A DNA stretch of 13,732 nt from CAYVSF01 sp046482855 (GTDB lineage Bacteria > Bacteroidota > Bacteroidia > Bacteroidales > UBA12077), in NCBI GenBank assembly GCA_046482855.1, contig JAWOEH010000025.1, forward strand, positions 1 through 13,732, read 5' to 3'. This document shows, one piece after another, positions 1 through 7,200 of this stretch. The notes under the pieces are model-generated. The model saw only the letters and a list, made by a program, of their open reading frames with translations, was not told where the DNA came from and ran no database searches. The position numbers and the translations under genes are program-made. How positions within the stretch are numbered: position 1 is the first letter of the stretch; each line of letters starts with the position of its first letter.

Positions 1-1239
1 CAATTTATCCTTATCGCCAAAGTTGTCGTAGCTGGAAACAATCACTTTCTCTCCCGGCTCCAGCCCTTCCAACACTTCGTAATATTGTGGATTCTGACGA
101 CCTATGCGAATACTTCGCTTCACAGCCACATCTCCGCCTTCAGTTAACACATATACCCACTGACCTCCGGTACTCTGGTAAAACCCACCGCGAGGAATCA
201 AGACAGCATCTTTCGATTCACCCAACTCAAGTTTTATGCGAAAAGTTTGGCCAATACGAATCTGGTCAGGCGTACCATTGGTAAACTCCATATCAACCCC
301 AAAACGACCATTGGTCACTTCCGGATATATTTTTGTTAGTTTCAAGCCATAGCCATCCCCCGAATAGTCAAAAGAGCCGGGCAGGTTTTGTGTCACGCGA
401 GAGATATAATGTTCATCAATCTCAACATGCAGCTTGTAATTATCAAGGATATTAATGGTACCAATCCGTGTTCCGTAGCCAATGACTTGGCCAATCTCGG
501 GATTTAAAGAGGCCAATTCTCCATCGACAGGCGCCTTTACCTGAAGATTTTCTAATCGGCTCTGAACAAAGGCCAGATTGCTCTCCAGGCGATCAACCGA
601 CTGCTTCATCGAGGCCAGCTGCACCTTCTGATAAATACTATCCTGCACCAGTGCTTTTTTCAGCAATTCATACCCCTTTTCGGTGGCTTCAAAAAGTTCC
701 TCCGATTGCTCATAGGTTTCTTTGGAGATGTGTTGGTTGGCATACAGCTCTTTATTGCGGTTATACTCACGCCTGCTACTTTTCAATACCCGCTCCTTCT
801 CAATCAGACTTTGTTGACGGGAAAGTTTTTGCGCTTCCATATTCAATCTTGCTGTTCGCAAGTCGTTGATTGCCCTGGACACTTCCGCTTCGTTACTTGA
901 TATTTCAAACATCAGATTATTGTTGCTTAAGCGCAAAATCACATCGCCCTCTTCCACCATGTTCCCCTCTTCAATCAGGATCTCTTCTACCCGACCTCCT
1001 TCAATGGCATCCAGGTATATCGTACGAATGGGCTCTACGGTTCCAATAACAGCAATATAGTCCTTAAAAAGATCTTTCTGAACAGTTTCTATCGAAACCT
1101 TGTCCTGATCAACCTTTAGTTTTGAGCTCTTATCACCAAAAACAATGTTATAAAAAACCAGGATTGCCAGAATGGCACTCACCGAAATCCAAATGGTTTT
1201 TTTACTAATCTTATTCTTTTTTTCTATTACTTTATCCAT
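1..1239 (-). CDS. Efflux periplasmic adaptor subunit (HlyD/MacA-like membrane fusion protein), C-terminus cut by window edge
   Basis: This is the periplasmic adaptor of a tripartite efflux or secretion pump, which links an inner-membrane transporter to a TolC-type outer-membrane channel. Reading the minus strand from the ATG at 1239 gives 413 uninterrupted codons to the edge. After a lysine-rich N-terminus there is one hydrophobic anchor (about residues 16-33). A first biotinyl-lipoyl half follows (about 66-105, with GTVEP and VEEGDVILRL), then a long charged alpha-helical hairpin (about 106-230). The second lipoyl half carries VKAPVDGEL (about 234-242). Next come a beta-barrel region (about 266-340) and a membrane-proximal domain ending in LEPGEKVIV (about 393-401). 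Family members are usually about 400-430 residues, so very little is missing. The partner transporter, either an RND pump or a MacB-type ABC permease, should lie beyond the left edge and cannot be told from here. No Shine-Dalgarno sequence precedes the start. The gene is divergent from a sigma-54 activator operon and is its likely target. Confidence 0.9.
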   Translation of the reverse strand, partial: MDKVIEKKNKISKKTIWISVSAILAILVFYNIVFGDKSSKLKVDQDKVSIETVQKDLFKDYIAVIGTVEPIRTIYLDAIEGGRVEEILIEEGNMVEEGDVILRLSNNNLMFEISSNEAEVSRAINDLRTARLNMEAQKLSRQQSLIEKERVLKSSRREYNRNKELYANQHISKETYEQSEELFEATEKGYELLKKALVQDSIYQKVQLASMKQSVDRLESNLAFVQSRLENLQVKAPVDGELASLNPEIGQVIGYGTRIGTINILDNYKLHVEIDEHYISRVTQNLPGSFDYSGDGYGLKLTKIYPEVTNGRFGVDMEFTNGTPDQIRIGQTFRIKLELGESKDAVLIPRGGFYQSTGGQWVYVLTEGGDVAVKRSIRIGRQNPQYYEVLEGLEPGEKVIVSSYDNFGDKDKL

Positions 1240-1270
1240 CACACTTAATTTAGCAGTTCACTTCCTATTA

Positions 1271-1290
1271 AACATTTCTTATGCCAAAAG
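1271..1290 (-). promoter_or_regulatory. Candidate sigma-54 (-24/-12) promoter of the efflux adaptor gene
   Basis: On the minus strand the bases read TTTTGGCATAAGAAATGTT. This has GG (1285-1284), exactly ten bases, then GT (1273-1272), against the sigma-54 consensus TGGCAC-N5-TTGC with GG-N10-GC. The -24 half (TGGCA) is good, but the -12 half is degenerate (ATGT for TTGC). The predicted start of transcription would be near 1260, leaving about 20 bases before the ATG at 1239. A second, weaker candidate lies just upstream: TGG at 1307-1305, then GG-N10-GA with TTG at the -12 side, ending at 1293. The placement next to a sigma-54 activator gene supports the reading, but the match itself is only moderate. 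Confidence 0.45.
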
Positions 1291-1333
1291 AATCAACACC
1301 CTATCCAATAGACACTTGACCCTATTCAATTCT

Positions 1334-1351
1334 AAAAAAATGTTAAAAAAA
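1334..1351. repeat. Two phased A7 tracts (11-bp direct repeat AAAAAAATGTT)
   Basis: Seven adenines at 1334-1340 and seven at 1345-1351 lie 11 bp apart, within a perfect direct repeat of AAAAAAATGTT (1334-1344 and 1345-1355). A-tracts repeated at one helical turn bend DNA. Here they sit between the sigma-54-like promoter and the paired palindromic sites, where a bend would help an upstream-bound activator loop to the polymerase. The repeat is seen directly; the bending role is inferred. Confidence 0.5.
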
Positions 1352-1389
1352 TGTTCGATAACGACACAGGCAATGTTCGAAATCGTACA
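1352..1389 (+). promoter_or_regulatory. Paired near-palindromic sites, likely enhancer for the NtrC-type regulator
   Basis: Two related sites start 22 bp apart, about two helical turns: TGTTCGATAACGACA (1352-1366) and TGTTCGAAATCGTACA (1374-1389). The second is an imperfect palindrome of the form TGTnCGA-nn-TCGnACA; the first keeps the TGT...ACA ends and the TCG...CGA core. Tandem dyads about two turns apart suit cooperative binding by Fis-type helix-turn-helix dimers of NtrC-family activators. They lie about 90-130 bp upstream of the predicted start of the adaptor transcript, a usual enhancer distance. They also abut the promoter candidate of the regulator operon, so autoregulation is possible. 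Confidence 0.5.
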
Positions 1390-1421
1390 TTTGTGTGAAC
1401 TCAAAGGTTTCCTTACTTTTA
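1390..1421 (+). promoter_or_regulatory. Candidate Bacteroidota housekeeping promoter of the two-component operon
   Basis: TTTG (1390-1393), a 20-bp spacer and TACTTTTA (1414-1421) match the Bacteroidota primary sigma pattern TTTG-N19-21-TAnnTTTG except for the last base. Transcription would start near 1428, leaving a leader of about 60 bases before the ATG at 1489. The -33 element touches the downstream palindromic site, so a regulator bound there could block or modulate this promoter. A second -7-like box, TACATTTG (1386-1393), matches TAnnTTTG fully but has no evident -33 partner. Confidence 0.4.
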
Positions 1422-1452
1422 CTACAGTGAAAAAACATAAGGCTGAGTTCAC
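1395..1452 (+). repeat. Nested inverted repeat in front of the regulator gene
   Basis: GTGAACTCA (1395-1403) is perfectly complementary to TGAGTTCAC (1444-1452). Inside it, CCTTA (1411-1415) pairs with TAAGG (1438-1442), leaving a 22-base loop. As RNA this would form a two-part stem, but only if transcription starts upstream of 1395, for example from the TACATTTG box. If transcription starts near 1428, only the right arms are transcribed and the repeat could act only as a DNA site. It ends 36 bases before the start codon. No known riboswitch pattern is recognised. Confidence 0.45.
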
Positions 1453-1488
1453 GTTATAATGTATACTTACCCCTAAACAAACAGAGCT

Positions 1489-2865
1489 ATGAGTGAAAAA
1501 TTCGGAAAGATCCTGGCCATCGATGATAATGAAGATATTTTATTTGCCTTGAAGCTTCTGCTGAAGAATCATGTCGAAATTATTGACACCAGCGCTTCGC
1601 CAAATGATATTCCCGATTATATGGCCAAGGAGCAATACGATGCAATTCTGCTGGATATGAACTTTACGAAAGATGCTATCAGCGGTCAGGAAGGATTTGA
1701 CTGGTTACAAAAAATACTGGAGCTGGATCCGGATGCGGTAGTGGTTTTCATAACAGCCTATGGCGACGCCGAGAAAGCAGTTAAAGCCATAAAAATGGGA
1801 GCTACAGACTTTGTGTTAAAACCCTGGCAAAACGAAAAATTGCTGGCCACCGTCTCCTCGGCAATAAAACTGCGACGATCAAAACGGGAAGCAGATAATC
1901 TGCGGCAAAAACAAAAGGAGATAAGTGCCATACAGGATCAACCTTTTCACGAATTTATCGGGCAATCGCCCGAGATGCAGGAGGTATTTCGCACCATACA
2001 GAAAGTGGCAGCCACCGATGCCAACATCCTGATACTGGGTGAGAACGGAACTGGCAAAGAGTTGGTAGCAAGAGCCCTTCATCGCAATTCGTTACGGAAA
2101 GATGAAGTATTTATGAGTGTTGACCTGGGCTCGATTGCCGAAACCCTGTTCGAGAGTGAATTGTTTGGGCATGTGAAAGGCGCCTTCACCGATGCAAAAG
2201 CCGACAAAGCCGGACGCTTTGAGCTGGCCACGAAAGGCACCCTTTTCCTCGACGAAATTGGCAATCTCTCCTTTCCTATGCAGGCTAAGCTTCTGACGGT
2301 ATTGGAACGAAGAGAAATTACCCGCGTGGGAGCGAACCACCCGACCCCCATCGATGTACGTTTAATTTGTGCAACCAATAACGATATCCATAATATGGTG
2401 CGTGAAGATGAGTTCCGACAAGATCTTCTCTACCGAATAAACACTGTGGAAATTCACCTGCCCGCTTTACGCGAACGTACCGGGGACATCCCTTTATTAG
2501 CTACGCATTTTCTGAAGATCTACGGAAAAAAATACCGAAAGAAAATAAAGGGGATCTCAGCCGAAGCGATGAAGAAGTTAAATCAATATCCTTGGCCTGG
2601 GAATGTCCGGGAATTACAACATGCCATCGAGCGAGCCATCATCATGTCAGATGCCGATACCCTGTCGCCCGATGATTTCTTTCTCTCTCAACCCTCGCAA
2701 AAGGTAGGCGAATTGTCGTTGGATACCTTTAATCTTGATGACATTGAAAAGCATGTTATTGAAAAAGTACTCAAGCAAAACCAGGGAAATGTCACCCAGG
2801 CTGCATCACAATTAGGTCTTACTCGTACTTCACTGTACCGTAGAATGGAAAAATATGGTTTATAA
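1489..2865 (+). CDS. Sigma-54-dependent response regulator (NtrC/AtoC family)
   Basis: This is a cytoplasmic transcription activator: once phosphorylated it oligomerises, hydrolyses ATP and opens promoters held by sigma-54 RNA polymerase. All three expected domains are visible in 458 residues, a normal family length. The receiver domain (about 6-125) has the acidic pair D12/D13, phospho-acceptor D56, T89 and K111. The AAA+ domain (about 155-390) has Walker A GENGTGKE (184-191), the sigma-54 contact loop as GAFTDA (231-236, usually GAFTGA), Walker B LFLDEIG (252-258) and the sensor II stretch GNVREL (371-376). A Fis-type helix-turn-helix closes the protein (about 433-458). The start is A-rich without a Shine-Dalgarno sequence. 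The gene overlaps the kinase gene behind it by 11 bases, so the two form one transcript. Its probable targets are the paired sites at 1352-1389 and the divergent efflux gene; that link is inferred. Confidence 0.95.
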   Translation: MSEKFGKILAIDDNEDILFALKLLLKNHVEIIDTSASPNDIPDYMAKEQYDAILLDMNFTKDAISGQEGFDWLQKILELDPDAVVVFITAYGDAEKAVKAIKMGATDFVLKPWQNEKLLATVSSAIKLRRSKREADNLRQKQKEISAIQDQPFHEFIGQSPEMQEVFRTIQKVAATDANILILGENGTGKELVARALHRNSLRKDEVFMSVDLGSIAETLFESELFGHVKGAFTDAKADKAGRFELATKGTLFLDEIGNLSFPMQAKLLTVLERREITRVGANHPTPIDVRLICATNNDIHNMVREDEFRQDLLYRINTVEIHLPALRERTGDIPLLATHFLKIYGKKYRKKIKGISAEAMKKLNQYPWPGNVRELQHAIERAIIMSDADTLSPDDFFLSQPSQKVGELSLDTFNLDDIEKHVIEKVLKQNQGNVTQAASQLGLTRTSLYRRMEKYGL

Positions 2866-4195
2866 GAACTTTCGGCTGGTTGTCGGTTTTCGAATAGTGT
2901 TGCTGGCAGCAACCATATACCTCTTTTTTTATACGCTTGAGCTTCAATATTTCGTAACGCCGTTTCTTATCACACTGCTGGTTATTTTGCAGATGTACCT
3001 GCTCTATCGGTACGTTGACAAAACCAACCGCGATTTGGCCAGTTTTCTGGAGTCGATCCGGTTTTCCGAATTCACCCGATCGTTCCACGTTGAGGGAATG
3101 GGAGCCTCTTTTGATGAGCTAAATAAAGCCTTTAACGATGTTATTAAAGACTTCCAGCAAGTGCGCACCGAACGCGAGGAGCAATATCATTACCTGCAAA
3201 GCGTGGTGAAGAATATCGATGTCAGTATTCTTACCTTTCGAAAGGATGGCACCATTGATATGGCCAATAAAACATTCAAGAAACTGTTCCAGCTGCAAAC
3301 GCTGACCCGCGTGCAGGATTTGGCCGAAATTTCCCCGGAACTGGTGGAGTCCCTCATGCATTTTATCCCGGGCAAGAGCTGCCTGGTAAAAATCCCCATG
3401 GAAGACGATATCCTTCAACTGGCCATCTCAGGAACAGAGTTTCGTATCCACAACCAGTCGATTATGCTGGTAACCATTAAAGATATCCAGAATGTTTTGG
3501 AAGCACAGGAGACGGAAACCTGGCAAAAGCTCATTCGCGTATTAACGCATGAGATCATGAACTCCATCACCCCTATTGCCTCCTTAACGTCCACCCTGGA
3601 GCTGATGATGCGCGAAACAACGCAAAATGACGAGCCCATGAATCCCGAAGATGTGAAAGAGGTACAGCTCGCCCTGCAAACCATACACAAGCGAAGCACG
3701 GGGTTACTCCATTTTGTAAATACTTACCGCAATCTTACCAAAATACCCAAACCCAACTTACGCGCAGCCACTGTTTCGGAGGTAATTGAGGACATTATGC
3801 CCCTGTTGGAAAAAGATATAAAAAAGAACCAGGTAGCCTTTATTACCCATATCGAGCCAAACTTAGAGTTCTACGCCGATACAAAACTGATCGAGCAAGT
3901 GCTTATCAATTTGATTCAAAATGCCATACATGCACTCGAAGAGAAAGATGACGGACGCATCGAAGTGAAAGGATTCCTGAACAAACGCGGACGGGTAACC
4001 CTTCAGGTATCGGATAATGGCCAGGGGATCTTACCGGAAGTATTGGATAAGATCTTCATCCCCTTTTTTACCACAAAGCCCAAGGGCTCAGGCATCGGGC
4101 TAAGCCTGTCAAAACAAATCATGCGATTACATGGCGGCGCTATCATGGCACGCTCGCAACCTGACGAAGGCACAACTTTTACGCTTACCTTCTAA
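2855..4195 (+). CDS. Membrane sensor histidine kinase, partner of the upstream regulator
   Basis: This kinase autophosphorylates on a histidine and passes the phosphate to the response regulator encoded just before it. Its 446 residues begin with two hydrophobic segments (about 7-27 and 32-52) joined by only a few residues, so there is essentially no periplasmic sensor domain. A charged linker (about 53-110) is followed by a PAS-like domain (about 112-215, with ILTFRKDGTIDMANKTFKKL). The dimerisation/H-box region has LTHEIMNSITPI with H232. The catalytic domain shows the N-box (N356 in NLIQNAIHA), G1 box DNGQG (387-391), F-box FIPFFTTK (401-408) and G2 box GSGIGLSLS (411-419). All catalytic elements look intact. 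The ATG at 2855 lies inside the regulator gene, which implies translational coupling. The short extracytoplasmic loop suggests that the signal is sensed in the membrane or by the PAS domain. Confidence 0.93.
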   Translation: MVYKNFRLVVGFRIVLLAATIYLFFYTLELQYFVTPFLITLLVILQMYLLYRYVDKTNRDLASFLESIRFSEFTRSFHVEGMGASFDELNKAFNDVIKDFQQVRTEREEQYHYLQSVVKNIDVSILTFRKDGTIDMANKTFKKLFQLQTLTRVQDLAEISPELVESLMHFIPGKSCLVKIPMEDDILQLAISGTEFRIHNQSIMLVTIKDIQNVLEAQETETWQKLIRVLTHEIMNSITPIASLTSTLELMMRETTQNDEPMNPEDVKEVQLALQTIHKRSTGLLHFVNTYRNLTKIPKPNLRAATVSEVIEDIMPLLEKDIKKNQVAFITHIEPNLEFYADTKLIEQVLINLIQNAIHALEEKDDGRIEVKGFLNKRGRVTLQVSDNGQGILPEVLDKIFIPFFTTKPKGSGIGLSLSKQIMRLHGGAIMARSQPDEGTTFTLTF

Positions 4196-4240
4196 CTCAG
4201 CAAACACCCCTGCTCTTGTGCTGGGATGTTAGTTTATCTT
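4192..4240 (+). terminator. Possible terminator between convergent genes
   Basis: Only 38 bp separate the stop codons of the kinase and the giant gene. CTAAC (4192-4196) pairs with GTTAG (4228-4232), and CAGCA (4198-4202) pairs with TGCTG (4219-4223), with an internal loop of one base against four. On the plus strand the stem is followed by a weak T-rich stretch, TTTATCTT. The interrupted stem and poor T-tract make it a weak candidate. No T-tract follows the stem on the minus strand. Confidence 0.25.
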
Positions 4241-7200
4241 GCATGTTCATTTGAAATGTGATACTGAGGACCTGTTTCAGGGATTTTGTATACCATAACC
4301 TGTGCATTGCCCTGAGGAACTGTATGGGTACACCCATTGGCGCCTGTTACCGCCGTAACCCTGTAAGTATAGTGGGTATCAGGTGTGCCATCATCCAACC
4401 AAACCGGGGGCGTATCAGGTCGATACACAAACGGATCATCGCCGCCATTATTGACTGTTTCCGTGGTAGTGCCATTGGTTATGGTAAAGTCAAACGGACC
4501 TGTTCCGGTGAAGGCAATGGAAATTTCGGTGTTTTCGCCGTGGCAAATCTTATCAAAACCGGCATTTACCGTAAGTGTAACAACCGGAATGGCATCAACC
4601 GACAGCGTATAGCTACCAGTCATTAGCTGTGCGCAATTAGCCTCCGTATCGGCTTCATTAACTCCCTGAACCGTATAAACTCCGGCTGTGGTTTGCAACC
4701 CAAAAGAGATAGCACTTCCGGTACCGGTAACCAAACCACCTGTGGGGTTTCCATCCAACAACAACTGGTAGATAACTCCGAGTTGGCTGCCATCCAGTCC
4801 CACCTCTATGCCTGCATCTCCGGCACAATAGGAACCACTTCCCGAAGGGGTAATGGCGAAAGTATTAGTAGGTATCGGAATCACCTCAACGGTTACCGGA
4901 TCGCCCCAAATAGTGGAAGTAGAAGAGAGTGCTGTGCCATCGGTATTCTCAATTACCTCAACAATTGTATAGGTTATGGTACTGGTAGGACTCACATCGA
5001 ATGTAATAAGATTCGAAGAAGAAGAATAAGTGGTCGTCGACGATCCATCGTCCACTACTACAGAAAAATTTGGATTCCCATCCACCTGCACACTAAGCGT
5101 AAGCGTACTGCCCTGGCAAATGGTGGTATTTTTGGTCAGAAAACCGGCCGTTGGCAGTGGTGTAACTTCCTTGGAGGCAAGGGTAAAATAGCGCTCTGCC
5201 AGTGTTCTGGCGGCATCGCTTGTAACGGTCCCATTGGCGATACCCAAGTCAACCACATCCTGCCCCACCGATTGCCATTCAGCAGCACCGCTATTCCACT
5301 CGGTCAGTAACAAATTCGCTGCTCGATTGTCGGTTGCAGCCGGTAAAATGCTCGTTGCATCCCACCGAATGGTTGCGAAGGCTGCGGAAGAAGCCTCCGG
5401 ACCGGCAATACGCCAGTATTCATTGCCACTTACTTTTTGAATAGGAGCTGCATATTTTGCTGTATCCAACCCGGCATCCGATGCATTCGCGTTATAGTAC
5501 TCAGCTTCCCAGATGGCGGCTCCGGTTGATGTTGTTGAAGTTACCTCCAGCCTGCCATAACGATCTCCATCTCCCACAGGGAACAGAAAATCGTCCCCAC
5601 TATTTATGTTTTTCCGCATGGGCCCATCAACAAAGCTTATGGCATCATACCCCGAAACAGCATCTACTGCCGTATTCGTTACTGTAAGTATATGCGTCGC
5701 ATCCGATTGAATGCGCCCTTGTGTAAACATCAGTTTTTTATCAATATCAATGGCTCCTTGTAAAACAAGACCCTCACTATTATTCATCTCCAGGTTCCAA
5801 AAACCATTGTTTCCTATGAAGTTGCCGATTAATAGTTGCTGGCTGGTTCCATTTATTATTACCGCAGCGTTTCCTATTCCTGCATCAAATGTTCCTTGTG
5901 TAAAGACAATGGTACTATCCAAATACATTATTCGGTCGTGCTCGTTAATCACCTCAAGTGTAGCGTCAGTACCATCAATGGTAAATAATCCATACACTTC
6001 GAAATCGAGATTAGGGAATCTTCGTTCCCCGGTTCCTGAGAATTTAAGATTCCTCACATGTGATACCTCACTTAATATGTCATAATCCGTATTACCGGCA
6101 AATTCAATTGTACCCCCACTTCTGCTAAAAAAATTGTCATAAACACCAGCAGGTAAATCGCCTCTTTCAAGCTTTAAGGTTCCTGTACCTTCAACAATAC
6201 CCAGGCGGTGTCCAAACGAAGTACCAATATCTAACAGCCCCGTATTGTTTATTATGGTTTTATAACTAACAATATAGTTTTTAGGCACGAATACATTGTG
6301 CTCAACAATTACGATTGCTCCTCTGGGGCCTCCTACGGGAATTGAGCCACCAGAAACCGGATAGGTATCCCAGGTTGCAATATTATTCCAGTCGCCATCC
6401 TGTTTGCTGATATAGGCAGGCACTTCATCAGGAATGGCTCCTTCGCAGGATCCCGCCTGATCCTCAATGCCGGCAGTATACTCTCCACTAATTCCTTCAT
6501 CATCGGTATTGGTAAAATCAAAAAGAAGGGTTTGACTATTTTCATCAAAACTATCAGGTCCGTATTTGTTCCACAATGTACTACCCAATAACAATCTGGC
6601 AGTTATATAATCAGCAACAGTATAGGAAGTCCCTGTTTTAGAATTATCGAGTTGAAAATCTTCGCTGTAATAATTCATATTTACAGAGCCGGTAAAGTTT
6701 GAAACAGCTGAAGCTTCCAGCAACCAATGATATTTTAAAACATTGGAAGTATCGTGAATTTCCTGGCAGGGTTCGTTATCATTTAAAATTGTGGGATGCA
6801 TTTCATTGGCTGCCTTAACTCTGATATAGCCCCCTGCATCTTTTTCATTAATTGAGAAACTAACGGGCGTATATTTACCCTCAGAGCCAATAGGATAGAT
6901 AAAGTTAAAATTATCGGCCGAAGCAATCGCAGGAAAAAATTTCTTAACGCCGGCATCAGTAAAGGAAATATTCGTTTGAATCATGTTTTGATCAGAAAAT
7001 ACATTCCCCTCGATAATCTCAGCATTGGTTGCCAAAACAAGCAGATTCTTTCCAATATCCAACACCCCATTTTCCAACTGCAAAGCCCCCTGAATATTTA
7101 TGGGATTTCCCTCCGGAACAAAGATACCTTCGGAATTATCAACAGAAAGTTTTCCAAAAGCTCCACTCCCTTGAAGCATCTGTTGTTGAATGCCGTTCAT

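Noticed and set aside
1440..1454. GG-N10-GT on the plus strand as a sigma-54 promoter for the regulator operon
   Set aside because: The spacing is right, but the -24 side is AGGCTG and the -12 side ACGT, so almost nothing of the consensus remains, and it overlaps the inverted-repeat arm.
1172..1459. Plus-strand open frame of 95 codons ahead of the regulator gene
   Set aside because: It overlaps the adaptor start and the divergent control region on the opposite strand, and its hydrophobic stretch is an artefact of the T-rich antisense of a lysine-rich start and membrane anchor.
4258..5310. Several plus-strand open frames opposite the giant gene (such as 4693-5310)
   Set aside because: They are antisense shadows of a long uninterrupted gene, have no recognisable domains, and are rich in residues typical of antisense translation (Cys, Arg, His).
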